A stretch of DNA of 42,500 bases from an uncultured Planctomycetaceae bacterium (GTDB taxonomy: Bacteria > Planctomycetota > Planctomycetia > Pirellulales > UBA1268): assembly GCA_937926325.1 (NCBI GenBank), contig CALAZQ010000190.1, forward strand, positions 1-42,500, given 5' to 3'. Positions within the stretch are counted from its first letter, which is position 1, and each line of letters opens with the position of its first letter. Positions 16,823 through 25,483 of this stretch are shown here, one piece after another. The translations under genes and the position numbers were made by a program. The notes below the pieces were generated by a model, which saw only the letters and a list, made by a program, of their open reading frames with translations, did no database searches and was not told the origin of the DNA.

Positions 16823-18391
16823 TCAGGGCCGAAATGGTCGGTCGGGCAGCCCGTGAACCGCCCCGTAGCGATCATGCAGGCTTTCCACGAGAAACCGTTC
16901 GCTGACCGGCTCGCCCGAGACCTGCTCCACCAGGTCGCCAGCAGTGAGGCAGCGGCCCTGGGCATGCACCCGCTGCCGCAGCCAGCCGAGCAATGGCTGG
17001 AACTCACCCGCGGCGATCTGCTGGTCAAGGGGGCCGAGGGCCCGGTCAGCGGCGGCCATCAACTGGGCCGAAAAGATGTTGCCGAGGGCGTAGGTTGGAA
17101 AATAGCCGATGAGTCCTGCCGGCCAGTGGATGTCCTGCAGCACCCCTTCGGCTGCCGAGGTGGGCCGCATGCCGAAGTCGGCCTCAAAGCGGTCATCCCA
17201 GGCACCAGGCAGGTCGGCGACCGCCAGATCACCGGCAATCACCGCCCGCTCCAGGTCGAACCGCAGCATCACGTGCAGGTTGTAAGTGACCTCGTCGGCC
17301 TCGACCCGAATGAAACTCGGCTGTACCGTCCGCACAGCTGCCGCCAGGTCGGCCGGCGTAGCCCCGGAAAGTGTGTCGGGGAAGGCATCTCGCGCCAGCG
17401 GAAAGCACCAGTGCCAAAATTCAGCCGACCGCCCGACCAGATTCTCCCACAGCCGCGACTGCGACTCGTGAATACCGAGCGAGGCCGCCTCGCCGGGCGG
17501 CAGCCCGAACCAGCCGACCGGCAGCCCCTGCTCATACAGTCCATGGCCCGCCTCATGCAGCACGCTGTAAAACGCCGTCGGCAAAAACCGCTCATCCCAG
17601 CGGGTGGTCAGTCGGCAGTCATGCGGTCCCAGCGTCGAGCAGAACGGATGCACCGTGGTATCGATCCGGCCCCGCTCAAAGTCGAAGCCGATCCGCTCGG
17701 CTACCAGATGCACGAACTGCCGCTGGGCCGCCAGAGGAAAATGTCCCCGCAGCACGGTGTCACTCGGTTTGACGGCCGCCTCCGAGCAGGCCTGCACGAG
17801 CGGCACGATCGCAGCCCGTAGCTGGTCGAACTGCCGCTGCACCGCCGGCCACCGTCCACCCGGCTCATAGTCGTCCATGAGACCGTCGTAGGGATCGAGT
17901 TCCGGCCGCTGGCAGGTCGCCTGCTCGCGCTTGAGGGCGAACATCTGCGTGAGTTGTGGCTCAAGCAGCTTCCAGTCCGATGCCGCCAGGGCCCGGGTCC
18001 AGGCCTGCTGGGCCTCGATGGCCGTCCGAGCAAGGGCCGCGACCAGCCGGCCGGGCAGTCGCGACTGTTTCACGAAGTCCTCGTGCAGCAGCCGGATTGT
18101 CGCCCGCACCGGAGCCGAGCCGGCGGTGGCCAGGTCACTCTCGACCAGCCGTGCGAGCCGCTCACCCTGGGCCGGATCGATCCGCCGAGCGTGGACAACC
18201 GCAGCCATGGCCTCGGCCTGATCGGCCCGAAAGCCGCCCGCCCGCGGCGGCAGCATCGTCTGTTCGTCCCAATGCACCAGTGATTCGACCGTGGCCAGCA
18301 CGGCCACCTCACGGGCATGGGTGCAGGCGGCGACGAAATCGGCTGCCGCCGGACTGCCAGCGACGGCGGCCGACCAATCAGTTTTGCTCAT
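16823..18391 (-). CDS. carboxypeptidase Taq family (M32) metallopeptidase
   Basis: M32 carboxypeptidases remove C-terminal residues from peptides using a divalent metal, usually zinc, in the cytoplasm. The 522-residue length is near the family norm of about 500. The metal site is visible: HEAGH (His279, Glu280, His283), followed 25 residues later by GIHESQSRLWEN, the M32 signature that gives Glu309 as third ligand. Other family segments are SLVHWDEQTMLPPRAGGFRA at about residues 37-56 and DEVTYNLHVMLRFDLERAV. No signal peptide is present. It begins the minus-strand group with the membrane protein and amidase. Its start region faces the BshB1-like gene. Confidence 0.94.
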   Translation of the reverse strand: MSKTDWSAAVAGSPAAADFVAACTHAREVAVLATVESLVHWDEQTMLPPRAGGFRADQAEAMAAVVHARRIDPAQGERLARLVESDLATAGSAPVRATIRLLHEDFVKQSRLPGRLVAALARTAIEAQQAWTRALAASDWKLLEPQLTQMFALKREQATCQRPELDPYDGLMDDYEPGGRWPAVQRQFDQLRAAIVPLVQACSEAAVKPSDTVLRGHFPLAAQRQFVHLVAERIGFDFERGRIDTTVHPFCSTLGPHDCRLTTRWDERFLPTAFYSVLHEAGHGLYEQGLPVGWFGLPPGEAASLGIHESQSRLWENLVGRSAEFWHWCFPLARDAFPDTLSGATPADLAAAVRTVQPSFIRVEADEVTYNLHVMLRFDLERAVIAGDLAVADLPGAWDDRFEADFGMRPTSAAEGVLQDIHWPAGLIGYFPTYALGNIFSAQLMAAADRALGPLDQQIAAGEFQPLLGWLRQRVHAQGRCLTAGDLVEQVSGEPVSERFLVESLHDRYGAVHGLPDRPFRP

Positions 18392-18559
18392 GTTGGTTCT
18401 AGCAGTGAGAAGTGGGCACGGTTTCTCGTGGCGGTGCCGCCGTGCCCGCGGAATGCTGCCGGCGGTCTGCCGCTGCCTGCTCCGGCACGGGCTTCAGGGT
18501 ATGCTGCGGCGGTACACCGCGACAATGACCCTGCAAGGACCGCCAAACTGCCGCCCCCG

Positions 18560-19243
18560 ATGCTCGATGCACTTGTGATTGCCGCCCATCCCGACGACGC
18601 CGAACTGGGTATGGGCGGAACAATTGTGCGGCTGCTCGAGGAAAGCCTGCGAGTCGGTATTCTTGATCTCACCGATGGCGAGCCGACCCCGCTGGGCTCG
18701 CCCGAGATTCGCGCTGCTGAGACCGCCGCGGCCACCGCAGTGCTTGGGGTCACCTGGCGGGAAAACCTGGGGCTGCCCAATCGCCGCCTGCGGGCCACCC
18801 TCGCCGCCCGGGCGGCGGTCGCCGCGGTCATCCGCCGCACCCGGCCCCGCTGGCTGTTCACCCATTACTGGGTCGATGCCCATCCTGATCACCTTGCCGC
18901 CTGCCGGCTGGTGGAGGCGGCGCGATTCTGGGCCAAGCTGACCAAGACCGACCTGCCCGGCGAGCCCTGGCATCCCGAGCGGATCTATCACTTCTGGAGT
19001 GTTCACCTGAAGACGATCCCCCGGCCGGCCTTCGTGGTTGATACCTCGGCAACCGCCGGGCGGAAGCGGGAGGCGGTGTTCTGCTACGCCAGCCAGTTCC
19101 CTGACTCGGCCCCTCGGCCGACCGTGCCAGAGCGAGTGGGGGCAGCCGACGCCTGGTGGGGCAGCATCATCGGTACAACCGCGGGAGAACCCTTTGCCTG
19201 TCGTGAACCGATCGGGCTTACCGGGTTTGGAAACCTGCGTTGA
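18560..19243 (+). CDS. bshB1: PIG-L family deacetylase, BshB1-like
   Basis: Bacillithiol pathway BshB1 enzymes remove the acetyl group from N-acetylglucosaminyl-malate with a zinc ion. ATG 18560 gives 227 residues, the usual size, and begins directly with the conserved strand LDALVIAAHPDDAELGMGG. Zinc ligands of the family are visible as His10 and Asp13 in AHPDD and His111 in AHPDH. LGLPNRRL and the C-terminal motif FCYASQF are also typical of the BshB1 group. The ORF is open upstream to 18317, but that part overlaps the M32 peptidase and lacks family features. No bshA or bshC is in the window, so the pathway assignment is from family likeness; another GlcNAc-type deacetylase is possible. Confidence 0.82.
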   Translation: MLDALVIAAHPDDAELGMGGTIVRLLEESLRVGILDLTDGEPTPLGSPEIRAAETAAATAVLGVTWRENLGLPNRRLRATLAARAAVAAVIRRTRPRWLFTHYWVDAHPDHLAACRLVEAARFWAKLTKTDLPGEPWHPERIYHFWSVHLKTIPRPAFVVDTSATAGRKREAVFCYASQFPDSAPRPTVPERVGAADAWWGSIIGTTAGEPFACREPIGLTGFGNLR

Positions 19244-19444
19244 GTTTCCTGACAGGAACGTTCCGGCCAGCAGGCCGAACTGAGGTGGCGAGCGGGAACC
19301 ACTCCCGTCGATAGCACCAGCGGTGGGTTGGAATCAGCTCATGCCCTGATGGCGAAGTGTGGCGGGGGCCAGACTGGCTTTTTGCCATGGTGGGCTGAAG
19401 CAGCCCTTCGCAAACGGTCGGCGCCGCTGGAAGGAAACAGACTC

Positions 19445-19678
19445 ATGGCCTCTCGAGATATTAATGTCGTCGCACTGGTCAAGGGTGGCGAGCGGTATGT
19501 CTTTCTCTACGACGACGACAGCCGGGCCGAAACGCTCAAGACCCTCGGCCGCTATGCCGCCAACCCCGAACTGAGTTTTTCCTGGTACGACGCCTCGGTG
19601 CTGGGCCAAAAGATCAGGCAGAGCACCCCTCGCTCGCCCCGCGAAGGGATTGCCACCCGGGCCAATCGCCGCAGCTAG
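19445..19678 (+). CDS. small 77-residue protein of unknown function
   Basis: ATG 19445 is preceded by AAGGAAAC seven bases away, a good ribosome site, and this decides the start within a longer open frame. The protein begins ASRDINVVALVKGGERYVFL, then YDDDSRAETLKTLGRYAANP and SFSWYDASVLGQKIRQ. It has an alternating hydrophobic pattern for two beta strands, then a helix, then a strand and a helix. The last 20 residues are basic and probably disordered. I believe similar short proteins occur in other Planctomycetota, but cannot search. It lies 92 bases upstream of the Xer recombinase on the same strand. No function is proposed. Confidence 0.72.
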   Translation: MASRDINVVALVKGGERYVFLYDDDSRAETLKTLGRYAANPELSFSWYDASVLGQKIRQSTPRSPREGIATRANRRS

Positions 19679-19770
19679 CGATCCCTGGAGCGAGCCGGCC
19701 ATGGCCTTTTTCCCGGTCACGCAGAATCATCTGGTCCCAGGCTGCTCGCGACCGAGAACACGAGCGATTC

Positions 19771-20694
19771 ATGGTCAACCATGCCGTCCAGGACGACTTC
19801 CATGAACCCCTCAGCCGCTTTCTTCGCTATCTCGCGGCTGAGCGGGGTGGTTCAGCCCACACGGTCAAGGGCTATCGGGAGGATCTCCTCCAACTGATCG
19901 ATTATCTGCAGGAGGCTGGCTGCCGGCGGCCTGCCGACGTCACCACCACGCTGCTCCGGCGGTACGCTGCCGGCCTCCATGCCGCCGGGTATGCCGCCAC
20001 CACGATCGCCCGCAAGCTGGCCAGCATCCGTGGTTTCTATCGGTTCGGGCATCGTGAGGGCTGGGTTGCAAGCAACCCGGCCGCCCCACTTCGCAGCCCC
20101 AAGCGGGGGCGGCGGCTGCCAAAGTTTCTCACCACCGACGAGATCGGCCGGCTGCTCGACGCCCCGCCTGCCGACACCGATGCCGGCCTGCGGGACCGGG
20201 CCATCCTCGAGCTTTTCTACTCGGCCGGGCTGCGGGTGGCTGAGCTGGCGGCTGCGAGTGACCCCGACCTGGATCTCGACGCCGGCACCATTCGCGTTCG
20301 CGGCAAGGGTCGCCGCGAGCGGCTCGGCATTGTCGGCTCCCACGCCCGCAGGGCCTTGAGCGGGTGGCTGCGAGTCCGCCGCCGATTCGCCCAGCCCCGG
20401 CGGCCCGATCCAACCCAGCCGCTGTTCGTCAATCGCTTTGGCGGCCGGCTTTCCGTCCGCAGCATCGGCCGGCTGTTGGAAAAACATCTGGCGGCGGCCG
20501 GCCTCGGTGGCCGGGCCAGCCCCCACACGCTGCGGCACAGCTTTGCGACCCACCTTCTGGATGCCGGTGCCGACATCCGCAGCGTGCAAGAATTACTGGG
20601 GCATAAGAGTCTGGTGACGACCCAGATCTACACTCACGTCACCACCAGCCGGCTGCTCGACGCCTTCGAAAAGGCGCATCCACGGGCTCGCTAG
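19771..20694 (+). CDS. xerC: tyrosine recombinase XerC/XerD
   Basis: Xer recombinases resolve chromosome dimers at dif during division. The 307 residues have the N-terminal SAM-like core-binding domain (about 10-100; HTVKGYREDLLQLIDYL) and the C-terminal catalytic domain. All catalytic residues are visible: Arg155 in SAGLRVAEL, Lys179 in VRGKGRRER, His252 and Arg255 in HTLRHSFATHLL, His278 in LLGHKS, and Tyr287 in TQIYTHV. The length is that of XerC/XerD and not of phage integrases, and there are no att-like repeats or mobile genes nearby. I cannot separate XerC from XerD; the symbol is provisional. It is convergent with the response regulator, with 26 bases between the stops. Confidence 0.92.
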   Translation: MVNHAVQDDFHEPLSRFLRYLAAERGGSAHTVKGYREDLLQLIDYLQEAGCRRPADVTTTLLRRYAAGLHAAGYAATTIARKLASIRGFYRFGHREGWVASNPAAPLRSPKRGRRLPKFLTTDEIGRLLDAPPADTDAGLRDRAILELFYSAGLRVAELAAASDPDLDLDAGTIRVRGKGRRERLGIVGSHARRALSGWLRVRRRFAQPRRPDPTQPLFVNRFGGRLSVRSIGRLLEKHLAAAGLGGRASPHTLRHSFATHLLDAGADIRSVQELLGHKSLVTTQIYTHVTTSRLLDAFEKAHPRAR

Positions 20695-20720
20695 AGGTCT
20701 GTGAATCCTCCGCGACCTGC

Positions 20721-21371
20721 TTACACCACGCCGCGGCGGACCGCCCAGACGGCGGCCTGGGTACGGTCGCTGACGGCGAGTTTGCGGAGGATGTTCTGCA
20801 CGTGTTCCTTGACCGTCTCAACACTGATCGTCAGCGACTGGGCGATCTCCTTGTTGGAAAGCCCCAAGGCCATGTGCCGCAGCACCTGCATCTCGCGTTG
20901 GGTCAGGGGGATGTCGGGGTCGGGGGTGGCGACCCGATTCGCCATGGTCGTGGCAACACGCCGCAATTCTCCTGCCCGCATCGGCAGTTGGCCCGAGGCC
21001 GCGCCGGTGATCGACTCGAGCAACTCGCCCCGGGAGCACCCTTTCAGCATGTAGTCATGAGCCCCGCCAGCCACCGCCCGGGCAACATATGTCGGGTTGT
21101 CGAAGGTTGAGAGCATCACACAGCGGACATGCGGCATGTCGACACGAATTTTCTCCAATGCCGACAGCCCATCCATGCCGGGATGCATCCGAATGTCGAG
21201 CAGCACAACATCGGGCTTGTGCTTGCGGGTGAGCTTGACCGCCTCCTCGCCGGTGGTCGCCTCGCCCACAATTTTCACATCAGTGCCCTCGAGCAGTGTC
21301 GCCAGCCCCTTCCGCACCACTTCGTGGTCGTCGGCAATCACCACCCGAACAGCCTCGCCTGCCTTTGCCAT
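20721..21371 (-). CDS. NarL/FixJ-family response regulator
   Basis: A two-component DNA-binding regulator. The receiver (about 8-125) has Asp14 and Asp15 in VIADDHEVVRKG, phosphoacceptor Asp59 in VVLLDIRM, the switch Ser in VMLSTFDN and Lys in YMLKGC. The LuxR-type helix-turn-helix (about 148-210) begins LTQREMQVLRHMALGLSNKE and continues SVETVKEHVQNILRKL. The sequence after the phosphoacceptor, DIRMHPGMDG, has one residue more than the usual RMPGMDG. ATG 21371 is 11 bases after GGAG; TTG at 21374 is 8 bases after and could be the start. No histidine kinase adjoins it, so it is an orphan in this window. Confidence 0.93.
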   Translation of the reverse strand: MAKAGEAVRVVIADDHEVVRKGLATLLEGTDVKIVGEATTGEEAVKLTRKHKPDVVLLDIRMHPGMDGLSALEKIRVDMPHVRCVMLSTFDNPTYVARAVAGGAHDYMLKGCSRGELLESITGAASGQLPMRAGELRRVATTMANRVATPDPDIPLTQREMQVLRHMALGLSNKEIAQSLTISVETVKEHVQNILRKLAVSDRTQAAVWAVRRGVV

Positions 21372-21675
21372 CAATCCCGATGCTCCTTGAAGATTTCTAC
21401 CGGCGCCGCGTCTGCAGCCGCCTCACCCTGTTCAGCAGGACGCCCTGCCATCACGAAGAATGAGTTTCTTATGAAATATCCTACGCAGTGCACAGCCTGC
21501 CGAGACGCACCCTTCGAGTCACCGGCGGGAACACCGGTTCTTTTCGGGGGGCGAAACCCGACAGCCTGAGGCCTTGAGTATACGCAGATTCCAAAATTTT
21601 GAACCACTAGAGCCGGACAGAATCGGTCGCGACAGTTGGCAGCCAATCGGGTGACCGCTGGGGGCGGGCCGCCGA
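21372..21675. other. intergenic leader region between hemC and response regulator
   Basis: This 304-base gap lies upstream of the response regulator and downstream of hemC, both on the minus strand. It has an AT-richer patch around 21575-21610 that includes a candidate promoter. The open frame across it on the minus strand shows no protein-like features. A short inverted repeat ACCGG/CCGGT is present near 21520-21540. I see no tRNA, terminator with T-run or recognisable riboswitch. Confidence 0.5.
21577..21605 (-). promoter_or_regulatory. candidate promoter for the response regulator
   Basis: On the minus strand TATACT (21577-21582) matches the -10 box at five of six positions. The hexamer 17 bases upstream is GGTTCA, a poor -35. 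The surroundings are AT-rich against a high-GC background. It would give a leader of about 200 bases before the response regulator. Confidence 0.35.
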
Positions 21676-22662
21676 TCAGGGGCTCCACCCCTCTCGCATG
21701 AGCTCCAGCAGGGGAGCCGCCCCCTGCTCCAGCAGGCTGTCGGCGACCTGACGGCCCAGGGCCTCTGCGTCGGTCAGCGACTCGACGCTGCTGGCAGCGG
21801 CAGCAGTGACCGAGGCAACGCCGTCATGCCGCTCGGCGAGCACCCGCCCACCCAGATGAAGCTGGCCATCCGACTCGAACCGCCCCCAACTGCCGATCGG
21901 GGCCAGGCAGCCGCCGGCCAGACTGGCCAACAGGGCCCGCTCCGCCATCGCCGCCAGATGGGTGGCGGCATCATCGAGTGGCATGACCACCCGCTCCAGC
22001 CGCCGATCGTCCTGACGAATCTGGATCACGAGGGCTCCCTGCGCAACAGCCGGCCAGAAGTCGGGTGGCTGCAGTACCTCGCTGATCCGGTCAGCATGGC
22101 CCAGCCGCTCGAGGCCGGCGGCGGCCAACACCACCGCATCGAGACTGCCGTCCTCCAGCCGTCGCAGCCGGGAATCGACGTTGCCACGTAGCCCCTCGAT
22201 TTGCAGGTCGGGCCTGACCGCCCGCAGTTGCACCCGGCGACGAACGCTGGCAGTTCCAACAACCGCGGCCGGCGGCAGCTCGTGGAGACCGACCCCTTCG
22301 CGACTGACCAGCACATCGAACGGTGTTGCCCGCCGGGGGACGCAGGCCAGAGCCAAACCGTCCGTGGTGGCCGTGGGCAGGTCCTTCAGGCTGTGGACCG
22401 CTGCGTCGATCTCGCCGGCCAGCAGGCTGCGTTCAAGTTCTCGGACAAAGACGCCATCGTCGCCGATCCGGGCAATCGGAAGATCCTGCCGGTCGTCTCC
22501 TTTCGTCGAGATGATCACCTCCTCGACGACGTGCCCCCGGCTCCGCAGTTGCTCGATCAGCTGCCCGGTCTGCGCACGGGCCAATTGGCTTCCCCGGGTT
22601 CCGATCCGGATCGAGGCCGAGCTGGTCGACGATGGTCCGGAGGGGTGGTTGGATGGGTCCAT
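21676..22662 (-). CDS. hemC: hydroxymethylbilane synthase (porphobilinogen deaminase)
   Basis: HemC joins four porphobilinogen units into hydroxymethylbilane in haem synthesis. ATG 22662 gives 328 residues, near the usual 310, with a short Ser/Pro N-terminal tail before IRIGTRGSQLARAQT. Family residues visible: the catalytic aspartate in HSLKDLPT (Asp94), the Arg cluster in GTASVRRRVQL (about 136-146), GLRGNVDSRLRRL, and the dipyrromethane-binding Cys252 in LAGGCLAPIG. The ORF is open upstream to 22890, but that overlaps comF in another frame. It lies 43 bases downstream of comF and is probably co-transcribed. The other haem gene here is hemH at 40634. Confidence 0.95.
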   Translation of the reverse strand: MDPSNHPSGPSSTSSASIRIGTRGSQLARAQTGQLIEQLRSRGHVVEEVIISTKGDDRQDLPIARIGDDGVFVRELERSLLAGEIDAAVHSLKDLPTATTDGLALACVPRRATPFDVLVSREGVGLHELPPAAVVGTASVRRRVQLRAVRPDLQIEGLRGNVDSRLRRLEDGSLDAVVLAAAGLERLGHADRISEVLQPPDFWPAVAQGALVIQIRQDDRRLERVVMPLDDAATHLAAMAERALLASLAGGCLAPIGSWGRFESDGQLHLGGRVLAERHDGVASVTAAAASSVESLTDAEALGRQVADSLLEQGAAPLLELMREGWSP

Positions 22663-22705
22663 TACAGGCCTGTGGCTGAGGCTGCGGCGAGGCGGCCAGT
22701 CGGTG

Positions 22706-23521
22706 TCACGGTGAGTCGGCGGAAGCCTCGGCCCGCGCCGCAACAGCAGCGTAGACAACCGGTACGCCGGCCTCCAGCAGCAGCCCTGTCGCCGCGGCCA
22801 GAGTCGCGCCGGTGGTGGCGACGTCATCGACAAGCAGGACGACGTTGCCGCCGACCCGGCGGTCGCGGAGCCGAAAGCTCGCCGCCACATTGCCCGGCCG
22901 GGATGCGGCGGGCAGGCTGCGTTGCAAGGGCGTCACCGCCGACCGGGCCAGGGCGTGCCGCAGCGGCACGCCAAGCTGGCGGGCCAGTTGGCGGGCCATT
23001 GCTGCCGCGGCGTTTGTTCCTCTTTTCCACCGCCGCCGCCAGTGCATCGGAATCGGCACCACGGCGGCAATTCCCCACGACCGGATCGCCGGTCGCTGGG
23101 CCAGCAGCAGCAGCGCAAGCAGTTCGGCCAAATCTTCGCCGGTCGGATGCTTGGCGTGGAGCACCGCTTCACGAAGCAGGCCATCATAGCGGCCAAGCAC
23201 CGCGAACTCCTGCCAGAGCGGCTGCCCCGCCCCCAGCCTGGCCACCAGCTGGCGGCACCCGCTGCAGCCATTTCCGCCTGCCCCGGGCAGCCCACAGCGG
23301 CTGCACCGCCGGCTGTGATCACAGAGCTCCAGCCGGCAGCCGCCGCAGAGCCGGTCGGCCGTCAACGCTGCCGGCTTGCTGCCGGTGGAGTCGGGCAGTG
23401 GCTGGCTGCAGATGCGACAGGCTGCGGGAAAGACCAGTTGCTCGGCTCCGGCCAGCAGGCTGGTCGCCCAGCCCCTGCAGGCCTTCCAGATTTCCTTGGT
23501 GGCGGAGGTTGAGAGCGGCAT
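22706..23521 (-). CDS. comF: ComF-family phosphoribosyltransferase-like protein
   Basis: ComF proteins combine a zinc-ribbon N-terminus with a phosphoribosyltransferase fold. In competent bacteria they help take up DNA, elsewhere the role is unclear. In 271 residues the N-terminus has cysteine pairs CRIC, CGGC, CSRC and CSGC (about 35-90). The PRTase part has VPIPMHWRRRWKRGTNAAA, the typical TPLQRSLPAASRPGNV and the PRPP-binding loop VLLVDDVATTGATL (about 226-240). Lengths and order fit the family. It is upstream of hemC on the same strand and divergent from the LptF/G gene. Confidence 0.9.
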   Translation of the reverse strand: MPLSTSATKEIWKACRGWATSLLAGAEQLVFPAACRICSQPLPDSTGSKPAALTADRLCGGCRLELCDHSRRCSRCGLPGAGGNGCSGCRQLVARLGAGQPLWQEFAVLGRYDGLLREAVLHAKHPTGEDLAELLALLLLAQRPAIRSWGIAAVVPIPMHWRRRWKRGTNAAAAMARQLARQLGVPLRHALARSAVTPLQRSLPAASRPGNVAASFRLRDRRVGGNVVLLVDDVATTGATLAAATGLLLEAGVPVVYAAVAARAEASADSP

Positions 23522-23565
23522 GCCGTGGCGAATGAGTGACGATCTTCAGAACCGGTGGAAAGGAA

Positions 23566-23594
23566 TTGACGCCGCTTGACAGCCTACCTATCTT
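23566..23594 (+). promoter_or_regulatory. predicted promoter for the LptF/G gene
   Basis: TTGACG (23566-23571, five of six matches) and TATCTT (23589-23594, four of six) are separated by exactly 17 bases. The start codon at 23634 is about 33 bases beyond the expected transcription start. A second TTGACA at 23576 has no -10 at the right distance. Confidence 0.55.
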
Positions 23595-23633
23595 CCGTCC
23601 CCCACCGCACCCCTCACTGGCCAGCGTGTCTCC

Positions 23634-24764
23634 ATGCTGATCGACCGCTATCTGTTCCGTGGCCAATTACAGGCGTTTTGCATCGTCTTTCTGAGTCTCG
23701 CCGGGCTCACCTTCGTGATCGATGCCTTCACGAATCTGGAAGAGTTCGTGACCCACGCCGAAGAGACCGGCGGACTGGCACAGGTGCTGGGCCGCTACTA
23801 CGGCTACCGGCTGATCTCTTTTTTCGACGCCACCAGCCCGATCATCTCGCTGGCCAGCGGCATGTTCGCCCTGTCGTGGCTCGAGCGGCACAACGAGCTG
23901 ACCGCACTGCTCGCCGCCGGCATCACCCGGTGGCGGATCGCCCGGCCCGCCATCCTATTCACGGCGGCCGTCAGCCTCCTTGCCGTCGCCAATCGCGAAT
24001 TCGTCCTGCCGGCAATTCGGACCACGATCTCTCGGAATGCCCAGGACCTGAGCGGAAAAACCGAAAAACCGTTCGAGGCCCGCTATGACCATGAGACTGA
24101 AATCCTGTTCCGAGGCCGAACCTATCAGGAGGCGACCCGCCGGATTGAATCACCGAGCCTGCTGATGCCGCCGCTGTTGGCCGACTACGGGCCGCAGATT
24201 GACGCCGTCGAAGCGCTCTGGCGGCCGGCCTCCAGCGACCACCCCACCGGCTACCTGCTGCGGGGTGTCCAGAATCCTCCCGATATCGACAGCCTGCCAC
24301 CACTCACACTCGATGGCGATCGGGTGACCGAGACAGCCGCCTCGGCCGGTTGGCTGAAGCCCGGACAGTGTTTCGTGGCCAGCGATGTCACCTTTGAGCA
24401 GATGATCGGTTCGTCCAACTGGAGCCAGTACTCCGCCACCCCAGAGTTGATCAGGGCAATCGCCAACCCCAGTCTCGGCGTCGGCGCCGAAGTGCCGCTG
24501 CGGGTTCACGCCCGCTTCGTGGCGCCGTTTCTCGACATGGCGTTGGCCCTGCTCGGCATTCCGCTGGTGGTCGGGCCGAGCCGGCGGGGCGTGTTCGTCG
24601 CCGTCGGGTTGTGCGTGCTGATGACGGTGGTCTTTTTCCTGACGACGCTCGGCTTTCACGCCCTGGCGACGGGCTATCTCCTGAGCCCGTCACTGGCCGC
24701 CTGGGGGCCCCTCCTACTCCTGGCACCCCTCGCCGCCTGGCGAGCCCAGCCGATGTGGGAATGA
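23634..24764 (+). CDS. LptF/LptG (YjgP/YjgQ) family permease
   Basis: LptF and LptG form the inner-membrane part of the transporter that carries lipopolysaccharide to the outer membrane. The 376 residues match the family length of about 360. They start with the typical MLIDRYLFRGQLQAFCIVFL helix; three helices are N-terminal (about 10-30, 55-80, 95-118). A periplasmic beta domain follows (about 130-285), then three C-terminal helices from about 290. The phrase SWLERHNELTALLAAGITRW is the family signature between helices two and three. Only one such gene is present here, so whether it plays the F or the G role is not clear. No lptB or lptC adjoins it. Confidence 0.88.
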   Translation: MLIDRYLFRGQLQAFCIVFLSLAGLTFVIDAFTNLEEFVTHAEETGGLAQVLGRYYGYRLISFFDATSPIISLASGMFALSWLERHNELTALLAAGITRWRIARPAILFTAAVSLLAVANREFVLPAIRTTISRNAQDLSGKTEKPFEARYDHETEILFRGRTYQEATRRIESPSLLMPPLLADYGPQIDAVEALWRPASSDHPTGYLLRGVQNPPDIDSLPPLTLDGDRVTETAASAGWLKPGQCFVASDVTFEQMIGSSNWSQYSATPELIRAIANPSLGVGAEVPLRVHARFVAPFLDMALALLGIPLVVGPSRRGVFVAVGLCVLMTVVFFLTTLGFHALATGYLLSPSLAAWGPLLLLAPLAAWRAQPMWE

Positions 24765-24981
24765 ATTGCCGCCGTCAGCGGCCGGAAAAACCCCGTTAAC
24801 CCCGCCAGCCCCGCGGCCGGCAGAGTTTTCCCCATCCCGCCGCTTTCGCCAAGCCTTTTTTCTCGACCCGTACCACCCCTTCTGCCGATGGTAACGAGGT
24901 AGGAGGAGGCGAGAACCTGCTCCCCCGGCGACGCGAAGTGGTCGAAGCCGGGCTGATGACCGGCAAAGGAGTGCCAGACCG

Positions 24982-25422
24982 ATGCGGATCAACACCACGC
25001 GATTCGGACGGATCGATGTCGATGCGGCCGACCTGCTGACTTTTCCCAGCGGCCTTCCCGGCCTGGAGCACTGCCGCGAGTGGGCCCTGCTCGCCGACGC
25101 AGACAACGACGCCCTCGGCTGGCTGCAGAGCACCGCTCGCGGGGATGTGGCAATCGCGGTTGTCAGCCCCCGCCGGTTTGTCCCGCACTATCAGGTTCGC
25201 ATCCCACGGAGCGAACTGACCCCGCTGCGGCTGCACGACATCCGGCAGGCCCAGCTGGTGGTCATCGTCGGGAAAAACGCGACAGGCCTTACCCTCAATC
25301 TCAAAGCGCCAATCGTCATCAACCTCGAAGAACGCACAGGCCGTCAGGTCGTCGCCAGCGGCGACCTCCCGATGGCACATCAACTCGATCCAAATCCGAC
25401 CGCGCTGAAAAAGAGCGCATAA
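24982..25422 (+). CDS. fliW: flagellar assembly factor FliW
   Basis: In flagellated bacteria FliW binds CsrA and blocks it when free of flagellin, tuning flagellin translation. The 146-residue length is normal. Conserved segments are the opening [32 protein letters not shown]-like end and VVISLEERTG-like [12 protein letters not shown] near residues 113-124. The ribosome site AAAGGAG lies 10 bases before ATG 24982. csrA follows after 61 bases on the same strand, the classical FliW-CsrA pair. No flagellin gene is in the window. The 217-base gap upstream shows no clear promoter. Confidence 0.93.
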   Translation: MRINTTRFGRIDVDAADLLTFPSGLPGLEHCREWALLADADNDALGWLQSTARGDVAIAVVSPRRFVPHYQVRIPRSELTPLRLHDIRQAQLVVIVGKNATGLTLNLKAPIVINLEERTGRQVVASGDLPMAHQLDPNPTALKKSA

Positions 25423-25468
25423 TTCGACGACAGCCGACATGGTTGATCGTCGGCCTTGCCAAGACATC

Positions 25469-25476
25469 AGGAAGGA
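25469..25476 (+). promoter_or_regulatory. ribosome site of csrA copy 1 with two GGA motifs
   Basis: AGGAAGGA lies seven bases before the ATG at 25484. It serves as the Shine-Dalgarno sequence and carries GGA at 25470 and 25474, the core of CsrA binding sites. Binding of CsrA here would block its own translation; that is inference from the motif. Confidence 0.45.
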
Positions 25477-25483
25477 CCCAGCG

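Noticed and set aside
19771..20694. Tyrosine recombinase as a sign of an integrated element beside a tRNA
   Set aside because: It has XerC/D length and context, and no att-like repeats or phage genes lie near it; neither tRNA gene has a 3' end duplication that I can see.
21371..21688. A 105-codon minus-strand frame between hemC and the response regulator
   Set aside because: No ribosome site, no recognisable pattern, and it overlaps the hemC end; treated as non-coding leader.
22200..23535. Long plus-strand open frame of 444 codons opposite hemC and comF
   Set aside because: It is antisense to two well-supported genes and is Arg/Pro/Gln-rich without motifs, a typical high-GC shadow.
24884..24891. 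GCCGATGG upstream of fliW, like the -10 of a flagellar sigma-28 promoter
   Set aside because: No TAAA-like -35 at the required distance (about 15 bases upstream); one half-site is not enough.
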